Shown here piece by piece: positions 24,561 to 36,560 of a stretch of 64,000 nt of DNA. The stretch is taken from the NCBI GenBank assembly GCA_013397795.1, contig VZTJ01000539.1:207217-271216 (forward strand). The letters run 5' to 3'. The notes under the pieces were generated by a model, which was not told the origin of the DNA, did not search any database, and saw nothing but the letters and a program-made list of their open reading frames with translations. The position numbers were made by a program, and so were the translations under genes. Origin of the DNA: Orthonyx spaldingii (Eukaryota > Chordata > Aves > Passeriformes > Orthonychidae). Every line of letters begins with the position of its first letter. The first letter of the stretch is position 1.

Positions 24561-27204
24561 GACTGAAGTTTTTGTCCTCTGATCCTCTGATTATTGTGAT
24601 ATAGCCATATTCCAGGTTGTCAGGTCCAGAGCTGTTGACTTCTGTGAACACCTTTGCAGCTAAAGCTGCATAAATTAGGACCTGTACAGCCAGTTAGGCA
24701 CAAGTGTGCTTTCTCAGTACCATTTACTTCTCCTTCTGCTAGTTCTCAGTAAATAATTTTATTCTTTGTGTTACCAGTTCCTGCAGGCTAACTGAAGTCC
24801 TTAGACAAGGTTAGCTCCAGAAGGCATATGAGGTTAAAAATTACCTGTGCATCTGAAATAAAACATGTTAATGTTCCTCTTTTAGAAATAGAACCAAGAG
24901 GATTGAAACACTGCAAGACAGGTAGAGAGACTGAATAGGGATAGAGGTGTTGGAAAGTGTGCAAGGAATTAGAGAAATGGGGGAGCTGAATCTGGAAATA
25001 TGATTTTGTGAAGAGTAAGGAGTTGAGCCTTGAGGGAGGAGCCAGACACAACTGCAGGGGTATTTCAGCAGTTGACTTTTTTACTTGGGTAGAGGCAGAC
25101 TGAGATGCCTTCCTCTCTGCCCTAGATATCCACCTTTCCTCCATCAAAATGCCTTTAGGCAGAATATGCAAAAATCCTTCATACTCCCTGGTGGCTGCTG
25201 GTGTGCAAACTTGTGAACAGTCCTCTGGCAGATCCTGCCACTTTCGTGTTGCTCAGGTTTGTTGAGGTACTCTCCCAATAGGAGTTGGAAACCTGCAAAA
25301 GGCATGGAATACATCCTGATGACTTGTGGCTGCTTTGCCTCGCCAAAGCGTAGAAAGACTGGCCATGAATTCTGCATGCAGGAGGAATGTGTGGTCCTTC
25401 GGTAAGGAAACATGATGATGGACAGCCCGACAGGAAGTGCAGGCAGGGGTCTCTGAAATGGTGATGGTTGGAGTTCCTGGTACCCACAAGCCTCAAAAAA
25501 GACCAAACCAGGGTTTATCAGAATAGGTGGAATGCAGGTATAAGAAAATCGCTGCAGGTGACAAAAGGGAAGTTTAGTGTGGAAATTGGGAAAATTCAGA
25601 GCTAGACAGAGTAGTGTGTTTGTACATCATTCTCTCCACTTAAACACTTGCATATCTATGCAACCTTTGCAGGTTGCCTAGGAATTAGGTTCTGCACCCA
25701 CTTAGGTCTTATATTAGACCTACTTGAAATGTTATTACCTCTCAGAGTTTGTCAAACTACTTGTGGCTTCAGTTTGTGCTGTAGCTAGTTTTACTTTGTG
25801 AGCAGAGAGAAGCTCAAGGTGTTTGAGATTGAGACTTCTGTGGGAATCCCATGATGTACCATCTTTAGGCAGTCAAATGCTCTTAAAAATTGTCCCATAA
25901 CATATAAATGATGTGCAACAGAACTTCCAATTTTAACATTTTTCAACCTGTAGATTATATTGCTTCTAAATTTCTTTTATTTTCACCATCACGTTCCAAA
26001 GATACAGTTTATCCACACACATGGCCTGGTTCCCGCCCAAGGCAGAATGAAGAAATTGCTCAGGAAACACATCTCTCTGAGTAAACCCCGTGGACTGTGC
26101 ATGTACTGTCTTGTTTTTAAATACTGTAAATGCAGATGTAAGTGTTTTATTGATTCTTAATCCCTCCCCAGTACACTGCTCTATTAATAACAAATGCAAC
26201 AATATGTTATAAATACTCAGAACACCAATGTGTTAGCACAAAATCAGCAATAAATTCCCATCCTTTGCATAAAGTGAAAATCCCTAATAGTGTGCTCTGC
26301 AATTTGCTCACACCAAGAGCAATCAAGAACCATACATAATGTGAAGGTGCTGCTGCGAGTAGCCAAAACATACAACATAATTTTATTTTGTGTTCAGAAG
26401 AGCTGAACTTTGAAAAGGTCCCTAAAGAAATTCTGCTTGACTGGGAGTAACCTTAAAGAACGTGCTACAGTTTAGCACTGCACCTTGGATATAATGGTGT
26501 GTTTCAGAGTAGGAACTAACAGCTATGACTATGTTAATAGGTTTATACTTTCTCCATCTTATGTTGAGATGTGGAATTTATCCTCTAGCCACACAAACAA
26601 ATTTCTCTTAAATGAAAGCAGACATATGGAGTTGCACCAAACATTAAAGTTTCTCATTTTAGATAAGGATGACTTGGTTAAATTTAATAACATAATTTCT
26701 GTAAGTGGCTGGACTTGGACAGTCGAAAGTGGGAGCAATGAAATTCAGTATAATGTGATGATGCAATGACAGATAGGTTTGGGAGTATGGGATTTCTATG
26801 ACTGCTGATCTGGCACATAATGTCATTTGTTTCCCAGTCGAAAATACTCAGCTATCTGCAACTCCCTGCATTTGGCAGAGACCTTCTGTATGCTCAGGTG
26901 TTACACTGCTCTCACTTGTGACTGCACTACTAGCCGTTCAGTTTCTGTGTGTACCATGAATCAATCCAGAGTGGAAGCAGTGTAAGAGCTGAGTCAGCCA
27001 AATGCAACTCCTACACTTTGCAGTGTCTTGGACATCTCTGTTTTTCTCAGTATCTGATTCTCTGGGATGCCCATTGGTGGTCTGGTTGATGTGCAGTGAC
27101 TGTAGCCTCTTGCTGTGGTCCCCCTCATGTTGGTGAAGTACCTGTTGCTGAGGCACCACTCTTTCCAGAGAAGTCTGTTAACTTTAATGTGATCAGTGCA
27201 ACAC
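24561..27204. other. Unique DNA, no gene recognised; cluster of minus-strand open frames at 24.8-25.5 kb
   Basis: Between 24788 and 25506 the minus strand has two consecutive, slightly overlapping frames of 127 and 120 codons, and for 25253-25489 all three minus frames are open. I recognise no domain, and simultaneous openness of several frames points to low stop density more than to selection. A stretch around 26130-26380 has an AT-rich, CpG-retaining texture that could be conserved, but less clearly than the listed blocks. Confidence 0.45.
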
Positions 27205-27565
27205 AGCATGGGTCAGGTTGGAAGGAACCACAGAGACTCAATCTAGTCCTACCTACTTGCTTAAGTAGGGTCATGCCAGAGCACATGGCACAGGATTGCA
27301 TCCAGACAGTTCTTGAATATCTCCAGTGAGGAAGACTCCACACCGGCTCTGGATGGTCTGTTCCAGTGTGCGGTCACGTGCACACACAGTAAAGAAATTC
27401 TTCCTTCACCTTCAGTTGGAATTTCCTGTGCATGACTTTCTGCCTCTTGCTTCTTGTCCTATTGCTTGGCACCACTGAGAAGAGCCTGACTCCATCCTCT
27501 TGACACCCTCCTTTCAGCTGCCCATATACATTAATAAGGTCCCTTCTCAACTGGTCAATTGTTTG
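27205..27565 (-). mobile_element. CR1 LINE 3' end with reverse transcriptase C-terminal remnant
   Basis: The plus strand at 27212-27260 (GGTCAGGTTGGAAGGAACC onward) is the antisense of the usual CR1 3' region, so the element lies on the minus strand, truncated at its 5' side. From about 27560 down to 27374 the minus strand encodes a peptide with the pattern L-R-R-D-L-I-N-V-Y, L-K-G-G-C, RLFSVVPS and a later H-R-K-F. This is the conserved end of the CR1 polymerase reading frame. The open frame at 27374-27883 is longer than the CR1 part, because upstream of about 27565 it runs into unrelated DNA by chance. Only the terminal few hundred bases of the element remain, as expected for typical 5'-truncated CR1 insertions. 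Confidence 0.8.
27374..27560 (-). pseudogene. C-terminal fragment of CR1 polymerase reading frame
   Basis: About 60 codons on the minus strand match the final part of the CR1 second reading frame (RRDLINVY, LKGGC and RLFSVVPS signatures). The catalytic domain is absent because the copy is 5'-truncated, so nothing functional is encoded. Confidence 0.7.
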
Positions 27566-29517
27566 GTGGCAATACACTCTCCCTGATTTTGTTTGTATGT
27601 AGCAGGATCCTGGCAGTATGCTCAAGAGATGTCCATTACAGAAGTAAAGAGTTTTGTTACATGTAAATTCTTTAAATTTAAACATATTGTTTAATTTCTC
27701 TGGAATATGTGGTATGGGAATGATGACAGTGTTAAAGCTTGATGGCGTAATATCTGGTGTATTTGATTTTTTGTTACTCTGAATTGATCCCTCTTTGTGG
27801 TGGGCACGTGCATTCTCCATCCAGCATGACAAAACTTTGGAGCCTTTGCTGTTCTTTAGAAATAGATTAAACCCCTTTTTCATTCTTTAGGTTAATTTCC
27901 TTTTTACAGGAAGCACAAAGCTGTTGTTTATTAGAGGTTGTGTAAATAGTAACATTACACCTTCAAACCCAGGCCTACTGTTGTTGTGTTGCCATGGTAC
28001 CTAAAAACACTCAAGAGATGCCCAGCCTAATTCTGCTGTTACTGGTCATAGCACTGGCACTGATGGAGCAGTTTTAATATGAAACTGGAAACAGACCCTT
28101 TTCTGTGGTCCTCTGAGCAGTATTCAGATAGAAAGAGAAGGGAAGCAATTTGCTGCATTTTGTGAGTTTACTAAACAAGTGGAACAGATAGACTTGAGAG
28201 CTGTGGTTGAACCAAATGAGTCAAGGAAGGGCTTTATTACTACTTCGCAGGCAATAGCGCTCTCTGTCCTTAAAGTTACATGAGTGGAAAACTCATTCCC
28301 ATGGGCTAGAAATGTTCTCTAAACTATAGTGTGTACCTGAATTGCTGTTGTATAAAAATGCTGCAATAGGGTTACAGGAGTTAAAGATCCCCTGTGTCAA
28401 GAATGAAACCCAAGAGGAAATATATAAATACAAATAATTCCAGTTGTAAGCATACTATTTAAATGGAAATCCAGGTCTAGTTTTATTTTGTGTCCGGCCA
28501 CCATTATTACTATGGTTGTTTCTGTACCTTGAACAGTATACTTTCAATACAACATGCATTCGTTGCTAGTGGAAGACTCTAAAAGCACTATGCAATTTTC
28601 TTTTCTTTTTGATTAAGTATTTTAATGTAGAAGTAAATTGATTCATAATTCTGTTAAGCCAATTTCTTTAGGACAAGTGTTACTGAAAGCAGTCTTTGAC
28701 TCAAACTGTTCCTCATGATATGTGAAGGAGAAAGTCCTCGTCTCAAACAGAAACTATTACATGGTAATTTTTACTAGATACTGTAGCAAAGGTGCAGCTA
28801 TAACCAGACAGTATTGCAGAAACATTTCTGGACATAATTAATGTATACCAGCAATGTTTGGTACTATACCAGGCAGAGATGTTTGTGGATACCTTTGTTT
28901 TGAGATCTAATACCCCTCTTCTCATACGCCAGCAGACCTACCTAATCTAACTTTTCAAAAAAACCTCATAAATCTGAATCCTTAGAAGCCAGCTGACAAT
29001 ACCATAAAGCATAATCTTTTATTGCAGGCAGGATAAGACTGTTGAAACTAGCCAGTTTCATCGCTAACTTTCTGGAAATTGCTTGTCTTTAGACCAATAA
29101 AATATGGGAAAATGTATCTCTAGTCAAAAGGCAGCTGTTAGAAAAGAACAGGTGAATCTAAAATTTTGCTAAATTCACCAGTAACACAAAAGCTTTTGGT
29201 GGGTGATTGTTTCTTTTTTTGTTTTGTTTTTCTTTTTTTAATGTGTCATCTACTATTTAATATGGATGATAGCTAAGGTCATATCTTATATTCCTGCTTC
29301 TAAATATCGGTCATTCGTGGATTTGACAATGGTTAGAAAAAGGGAATCCAAGTGTGAAATTACTAAAGGCAGTGATTCACATTTGTGAAATATTGGCTTC
29401 CTGTAAGTAATTTCAGAATATGTGAATGTGACTGCAAGTTTTTGCAGTAGAGGTAAAAATGTTTTAGGTAGTAGCTGAAAATGCAATTTATCTTCCTTTT
29501 GCCTTCCCAGAGCTTCC
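27566..29517. other. Unique DNA, no gene recognised
   Basis: AT-rich sequence with short open frames only. No repeat or conserved block stood out, apart from T-rich sequence at about 29210-29240. Confidence 0.55.
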
Positions 29518-29665
29518 TGGATTTTAGGTTGGGGTTTTTTTTGTTTGGTTGGGGTTTTTTGGTGGTTTTGGGTTTTCTTTTGGAGGGGGTGGTGGTAGTA
29601 GTGGTGGGTTTTTTGTTTGTTTGTGGATTTTTGTGGGTTTTGCTAGTTTTGTTTGTGGAGTGTGC
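29518..29665. repeat. G/T-rich low-complexity tract
   Basis: About 150 bases made almost only of G and T on the plus strand, with GGGGTTTTTT, GGTGGTGGTAGTAGTGG and TTTGTTTGTTTG-like pieces. The 66-codon plus frame over it (29481-29681) reads as Phe, Leu, Val and Gly repeats and is an artefact of composition. Confidence 0.75.
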
Positions 29666-30879
29666 GGTTGTTTTGACCTAAACCTCTGTGTGATTGTCTA
29701 AGTTGTTGCATTATATTGACAGTGTATTGCTCTCCTGGGAAGGTTGGCATGCAAATTTTCTGTTGTCTTACTTGAGTGCAGTTCAGAGTAGCAGTCTTGT
29801 GTACAAAGGTCCATCACAGTCACAATCCCATCAGGAAAAAAGTGCATCATATACCACCATGTACAGTAGTGGTCTGATCATCTTTGTACTCCAGCTGGTC
29901 CAAGTGGCATTGGCGGTTCTGTCTTCTAATTGAATGGGGATGGAACTTACACTGTGTATTTATTCTTTACCCTGACTGGTATGCATGAGATAAGCGGCCT
30001 TTTCAGTACTGAAAGATCTTGCTTAGTAAGATTTTTTTAAAAAGTCATTGTGTGATTATTACTGAAATGTGAGACAATGTTGGATGGCTTGGATATTGTC
30101 AGAGGCAGGAGATATCTGGATCTCCATGTCTCACTCATGGAACTGCACCACACTGCTAACATTACTAAGTTTGTCTCCTCCTTTCTCTCTTTATTTCCTG
30201 GGTCAGATGTAAGTTCCTGTCATCTGTCTCTGGTAACTTGTCTTTTATACTTCATGATATTTAGAGGAAATATTTATTTTACCTCCTGCTATTTCAAACA
30301 ATGGAGGAGAAAGCAGCTCTCTGTCACACTGACTACAGTCTGTCACCTCTCAGTTTATCGTACCTTTGTTCAGTTCAGTAGTCTCTGATTCTGTATTGGG
30401 GCAGGTGCAGCATTCATTTTACACTTACAAAGGAGGTGAGATAGTCTTTGGGTATTGCTGTTTAGTCAAGGGATCTGTAGCAAGTGGCCTGGATTATCAG
30501 TCTTAAATTTGTTCTTCTTGACCTATTAGTGTGTGTGTTGATGATAGTTGCTGATGGGTCTGACAAACTGGCATCCCTGGCTATTCAGCCTGATTTTAGG
30601 CATCCTGGAAATACAAAACAATATGTATATTTACCTTGCTCTCTGTATTTCAAATATCACTGCAAAGTGTGAACTGCTATAACCTTTAGACTATCAGATA
30701 AACTACTCGTTGCAATTTTTAAGCCCTTTGGGTGTGTAAAAGAAAAGCAAGAAAAGAAATTGAAGCCCAGCAATGATATGTGACAATAGTTACGATGACT
30801 TCACAATATAAATACCTTCTTCTTTTAAGGACCCATAAATTGCATCAAGATGATAACTGTATAGTCTCCTAAATTGTCT
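29666..30879. other. Unique DNA, no gene recognised
   Basis: No exon, RNA gene or repeat recognised. A POU octamer ATGCAAAT occurs at 29749-29756, but a single 8-mer is expected by chance at this length. Confidence 0.55.
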
Positions 30880-31310
30880 TTTGCACAGTTCAGATTGAAC
30901 CCCAAGAAAAAAAAGCAGCACAGGGTTAAAGCTGAAATACTGTTTTTAAAAAATTATCCTTCCCAAATTTGCCTGAGTCTATATTCTATTAATTTAACTA
31001 TCCTAAAATGTTTTGTGATACGCGCCATGCTTCTAAACTGTGTAAAGGGAGATGCTCCCCCAGGCTTTCATGGAAATTATGTTTATAGTACATGCTCCTG
31101 TTTTCTTCTCATTCCCTTAAGCAGAAAGGTCCTCACTGGTACATTTTCATTGGCAAAAATGTATACATCATTTAAGTCATTACAGGTTGACTGCTCATTT
31201 GTTACAATAAACTATATCATCCTCGCTAGGAGGCCAAAGAGAGCCTGTAGCCATGAATATACATCTTCCGGGGGTAACTCAATTCAAAGCAGCAGCATGC
31301 CACAGTAAAG
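30880..31310. promoter_or_regulatory. Candidate conserved non-coding element
   Basis: The block has retained CpGs (GATACGCGCCATGC near 31018, CCTCGCTAGG near 31220, CTTCCGGGGG near 31265), mixed AT-rich homeodomain-like cores and no recognisable repeat. A 144-codon plus frame (30874-31308) spans it, with no known domain and no support from codon character. A conserved enhancer is the likelier reading, but only alignment would show it. Confidence 0.3.
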
Positions 31311-33222
31311 TATTACTTAATTTATACTGCTAATGTTTAACATTGATTCTGTGTGGGAAAATAAAGCCCAACACATTTTGAGAACCTACATCATTAAGGT
31401 TTAATAATTTAGACCTAGTTAATGTGATAATGAATTTACTGACAACTAAAGTGCGGTTTCAGTACTTACATTTCTAGAAATACTGACTCTGAAACTAGGT
31501 TTTCTAGGAAGAAAATGTATATTATAGGATTGTTTCTGTAATTTACCTGTCCTCACCCTCTTAAACCAAAGCAAAAATTTATCTTTAGGTATGTTTACTA
31601 ACTAGTGGAATGCAATGGTTCTTCCATTCTGTGTATGTAGTAAACTATGCACTGCTAATAGGATTTAATAGGGTATTTACATGTTTAAAAAGCTTCTTAA
31701 TTGATGGAAGCTACTTAATGTTTTTAAAATATAGCAAAAAGAAAGCTGTTGTTGTAGTCCCAGGTACAACACTTTGCTTTTCCCCATATGGAGCTCACAG
31801 CAGCAAACTCTCCTTGTTGTGCATTTGCAACCCCCCACTGCCCTGTCCCAATCAGGGCTGCTGCCACTACTATTAGGTTGGCCTGTATCACCACTGAAAC
31901 TATTTGACAAAATGATATGTAGGTAATTTCCAAACCTCTGGTAAAGGGAGGAGATATTTATTTTGAAAATCTGACATAGTGTAGTCCCCCTACCTCTCCC
32001 TCTGACCTTCCTATGTCACTGTGCAGACTGCAGCCATCTTCTACTGCCCCTGTGGGTGTCTTATATCAATCAAGCTTCCTTTCAAATGGCAAAAATAATG
32101 GGTGTCCTCCATGCGTCCGAATGTGTCAAGGCTTCCACATATAACTTGAAGCAGGAGTCAGGGGCACTCGACACCTTGTGGGAGGTACTTACTCAGCAGC
32201 TTGCTGGAGTTGGCCTTGTTGCAGGATGTTTCTGAATATCTTTTGCATAGTCACCTTGGTTTTCTTGTGCAACACTGCTATAAGGAAGACAAAGGAAAGC
32301 TGGCTGTTCTGTAGCAGGGTTTTCCCAAACCTGTTTTCTCTCTATTTTGCCAGAAGTGACAACAGTGAGTGTGTTTGGTTGGTGTTTGAGTTGAGGGGGC
32401 TGTGTGTTATTGCTCTTTCAAGCTTCAGTAAGTCTTAGATCTGTGATAGTCCATCACTTACTTGAAGTTTATAACTCAAAAGCCATTATTATGTATTACC
32501 ATGAAAGGAAGGCTATTGCCTGACAGTGTTTTGGATCAGATTAGGGATAGAACGAACCCTCACATTGGGTTTCACAGGGACACCAGTGGTTTTGGGTGCT
32601 AGTCAGAGAATTCAGTGTCCATCCTCAAAGAATTTCCAGGGGCTCAAAGTAGTGTTATGCTTTCTGGTTTGTTGATGTGAAATCAGGTTAATGAGATATT
32701 TGGGTGTTCTAGTTTTGTCCAGGAGAGGGCAGTTCACATTTGTCCTCGACAGACAATTAATCTGTTCCGTAAGAATGTTATTATTATTAGCAGCATGACT
32801 GATCTGGATTAGAAAAAATGCACATAATTTCCTTGCACAGCTTTGTATTTCTTCAGATATATTCCTGGTTTTAGATTAGGAACAGAAGGTAGCATAGACA
32901 TGTACAATTGTATTTTTGGTGATTCTTTCAATTTGCACCCTGTACAAGTGATTTTGTCCTTTGACGTACATTTCATCACCATTTTCTTTCCACTCTTTGT
33001 GTAATTGCTATATTGAGGTTTTTATCTCTTGGCTAGAAGGCTGTCCCATAATGTGTCCGGTGTGATAGAGTCTGATTCTTGATTCTTACAGCAATATAAA
33101 TAATAAGAATAAAATTTGAAAAGAGAACCTTAGTTTTGCAAAATAGTGTTTCATGGAAGTCTTTTGTCTTTAAATTGTGGAGTGAGAATCTAAACAGATG
33201 TACAGGCCATTTAGATAGGTGT
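31311..33222. other. Unique DNA, no gene recognised
   Basis: No confident feature. Short open frames on both strands near 31.6-31.9 kb overlap each other and carry no domain. Confidence 0.55.
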
Positions 33223-34690
33223 GATCATAGAATCTTTAAGGTCGGAAGAGATCTCTAAGATCGAGTACAACCATTGCCCTAAAACTGTGCAGACCATTAC
33301 TAAACAGTGTTCCTGAGTGCCACATTTACACATTTTAAAAAATTTTTAAGTATTTTTAAAATGCCTCCAGGGGTAGTTATTCAACTATTTTCATGGGCAA
33401 CCTGTTCAAATTCTTAAGCACCCTCTTAAGTGAAGAAATTTTTCCTAATATCCAATCTAAACTGCCCCTGGTGCAACTTGAGGCCATGTCCTCTTGACCT
33501 GTCACTTGTTACCTGGGAGAATTGACAAACCCCCATTTCACTACAACCTCTTTTCAGACAGTTTTAGAGATTAATAAAGTCTCCTCTGAGCTGCATCCTC
33601 TCCAGGCTAAACACCCCCAGTTCCCTCAGCTGCTTCTCCTAAGTCTTGTACTCCAGACCCTTCCCCAGCTTTGTTGAACTTCTCTGGACACACTCCAGCA
33701 CCCCAATATCTTATAGTGAGGGGCCAAGCAATGGGCACAGGGTTCAATATGCGGCCTCATCAGTGCCAAGTACAGAGGAAAAGCACTACCCTGGAAATGC
33801 TGGCCACATTATTTTTGAAGCAGGCCAGGATGCCACTGGCCTTCACGGCCACCTGGGCACACACTGGCTCATGTTCAGCCTCTCCTGACCAGCTCTCCCA
33901 GGTCCTTTTCCACTGAGACACTTTCCAGCCACTCTGCCCCCAACCTGTAGCACAGTCAGTGCTTGTGACCCAAGGGCAGGACACAGTACTTTGCTGTGTT
34001 CAACCTCATACAATTGGCCTTGGACCACCTATTCAGCTTGTCCAGATTCCCCCTGCTCTTCTGCAGATCAACACCCCTGCCCAACTTTGTGTCATCTGCA
34101 GATGGACTGAGGGTGCACTCAATCCCCTCATCCATGTCATTGATAAAGATGTTAAGCAGGACTGACCCCAAAACTGAGCTTTGGGGGACACCACTGGTGA
34201 CTGGCCACCAGCTGAATGTGACACCATTCACCATCCCACTCTGGGCCCAGCCATCCAGGCAACTTTTTATCCAGCAAACAGTGCACCTATCCAAGCCATG
34301 GGCTGCCATCTTCTCCAGGAGAAAGCTGTGGGAGACAGTGTCAAAGGCTTTGCTTAAGTCCTCAGCCTTTCTCTCATCCTCCAAGTGGGTCACCCTGTCA
34401 TAGGAGGAGATCAAGTTAGTCAGGCAGCACCTGCCTTTCACAAACCCAAGCTGGCTGGGCTTGCGAGCCTGGTGTCCTGCATGTGCTCTGTGATGGCACT
34501 CAAGACCATCTGCTGCATGACCTTCCCCTTGCACTAAGGTCAGGCTGACAGACCTGTAGTTGCCTGGGTCCTCCTTCCAATCCTTATTATAGATGGGCAG
34601 TACATTTGCTAAAGTCCAGTCAACTACGACATTCCCAGTTAACCAGAACTGCTGAAAAATGATTGAAAGTGGCTGAAACATTCCTTTTTG
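33223..34690 (-). mobile_element. CR1 LINE, about 1.5 kb, 5'-truncated with internal damage
   Basis: The best-preserved repeat in the window. The left end, at ATCATAGAATCTTTAAGGTC (about 33224), is the antisense of the CR1 3' terminus, so the element is on the minus strand. Going right, the familiar antisense CR1 blocks follow in order: GAAGAAATTTTTCCTAATATCC (about 33433), the CTCCAGGCTAAACACCCCCAG region (about 33600), GTGAGGGGCC (33716), CACCTGGGCACACACTGGCTC (about 33851) and GGTGCACTCAATCCCCTCATCC (about 34110). The polymerase region continues to about 34690, where similarity stops, so the 5' part of the element is missing. Small internal deletions against other CR1 copies are likely around 33870-33900 and 34360. 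Confidence 0.9.
33956..34690 (-). pseudogene. Broken CR1 reverse transcriptase (ORF2 fragment)
   Basis: The minus strand reads a long frame with clear non-LTR reverse transcriptase signatures: NYRSVSLT near the start, CLTNLISSYD, SKAFDTVSH, VTSGVPQSSVLG, NIFINDMDEGIECTLS, then Ser-Ala-Asp-Asp-Thr-Lys at 34091-34102 region, and a LNRWSKANCMRLN tail. This enzyme would have copied CR1 RNA at a nicked chromosomal target. It cannot work here. The segment that should hold the motif A catalytic aspartate, just before SKAFD (about 34355-34365), is missing about eight residues. The motif C phenylalanine is replaced by serine. The stretch between NYRSVSLT and the CLTNL block is read in a shifted frame through compensating frameshifts. 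The endonuclease domain is lost by 5' truncation. The open frame also runs past the element at its upstream end (to 34747), which is not coding. Confidence 0.85.
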
Positions 34691-36169
34691 TGGCTCACCT
34701 GGGTTTTTTTTTCTAAAATATTGCCTATAACTGTATTTGAGGGACACTATCTGTCCTTTACCTGTTATAATGAAATGCCACTATGGGAAGCAGGTTTTCA
34801 ATGCTACTAGATGCCCATCAATGAATTTAGTATATCTGAAGTTATTTTCTGAACTCTCATACATCATCAGGTAGTATAGTCATTTCCATTTAAGTGCTGT
34901 GGATGAGTGCTGTCTTAGTAGACTGTACAAAGGTTGATTTTCTAGCCAAATCTGATGTGCTTTTCCTTGCTGTCCAGGCCGTGCAAAGTGTCATTGTGTA
35001 GCATTCTCCTGATCATGTAGGTTTCCTCTTCAATGCTATGCCCTCTGCAACCTTTTTCCACTCTGTAAAAGCTCCTTCCTTCTAATTTGTTGAAATTGCT
35101 TTTCTTCTCCCGTGCTATTAGAGGTTTTTATTTCTGGTTGAATCTAAACTTTTGTAGAGCTTTTATTTCTTCCTATTGTCTCTCCCAGTTTCTCTTCCTT
35201 TTGTAATGCTGTTCCTTAAGTTTAGTATGTCCCTGATATCAACATAATGTGAGAGGCCCTTTTGACTTGAACTGCTTGTCATGTGCCATAGCACTCATTT
35301 ACCTGCTAGGAGCTGGTGATGCAAGTAAGTCTTTTTCTTTCCACACTACCTTGAAAAATAGTCATATGTTTTCTAATTTCCATTCCAAAATTGTATTAAG
35401 AACAATTAAATATTTACTTTCTCTCTTTCATTTGCAAACACAAACTTGGCAAGTTTGGAGTGTCAGTTGTCTGTAAAAAGCCGTTTTCTTTTCACAAACT
35501 CAAAAGACAAAATTACTTTGGAGCTGCCTAGAAGCTGTGGTGAATAAATATTGCTGAATTTCCTTAAAGTGGTTAAAAAGATTACTCCTTACCCCAAGAC
35601 TGTAAGGCCTTACAACACAGTGGAGATTGCCATGTGTCTAGCCCTCAGCTGCAGTCACTCATGGTCTGCTTGTTACTGTATAACACTAGGTGATGAATAT
35701 TGTTGAAAAAGAGTAACAGAGTGTTTACTTTTCCTATTTGGATGTTTACTCTCTGTAGGGTGGTGCTGCTTATTTGATACTTATAAAACTGAGATATGTA
35801 GTTTGCTTTTGAAGTTGAAGACCAAATTTATGTTTCTTCTTTTATCACTGTATGTTGGAATCTACACCTTTGAAAGCAAGGCATTTCACCTTTGGAAGCA
35901 GACTAGTGTGGAAAAATGGGGCTGTCAGATTCCTTGGTGGCTCTCAGAGATTGCTCCAGATGTTGCTGATGTGTGGCTAAATGAATTTTACCTTTTTTCC
36001 TGAATTTGCTTCCTGATACTGCTGACAGCTGTTTTGTGACTAGTTAAAAAGTGAACCTGAGACATCTTGCTAGAACAGATCAAGTATCATTACCGGGTAC
36101 AGTATTTCAAAAGGAGAAAAATTATACATTTATTTCAGCTAATTTTATATATGAGATGAATGTGCTTTT
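34691..36169. other. Unique DNA, no gene recognised
   Basis: AT-rich single-copy-looking DNA after the CR1 truncation point. No exon or further repeat recognised. Confidence 0.55.
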
Positions 36170-36560
36170 CATAATGTTACACAATGTAACCATAATAATA
36201 CAGCCAAGATGGTAAATTCATTTTAATTCCACAGAATTCATAATTGGTGACATCACCAGTGGGAGCAATTGATCTCTGCTTTCCATTTGTTCTTGACTGT
36301 TTCCACTTCAGTGAATTAAAAGAATGGGGCTGTTGGGACCCCACCCTCTGCATGTTCATACAGCATATTATGCAAGAGCAATAGCCTTCAGAAAATTGCT
36401 CGTAACAGACAATGCATGCATTAAATAAAAAAGGCAATAGTCCCCAGCCTGACTCAATATTTTAATCCTTTTCAGGTTTTTATTATACCTAATGTCTTTT
36501 TGTTCTGTGCTAGAGCTAAGGAACAGGTGTAATTCAGTGTAGTTAAATTGCATTATTTGA
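36170..36560. promoter_or_regulatory. Candidate conserved non-coding element
   Basis: Repeat-free block with TAAT cores (for example near 36222 and 36242), a TGACATCACC motif near 36248 and the AATGCATGCATTAAAT segment near 36411-36426. It is bounded by plainer DNA. Protein-coding readings on the minus strand (86 and 61 codons) are short and domain-free. This is an inference from texture. Confidence 0.3.

Noticed and set aside
27374..27883. 169-codon minus frame as a host gene
   Set aside because: Its second half is the CR1 polymerase C-terminus and its first half is chance read-through into unrelated DNA.
29481..29681. Hydrophobic Val/Leu/Phe/Gly frame
   Set aside because: Translation of the G/T-rich low-complexity tract.
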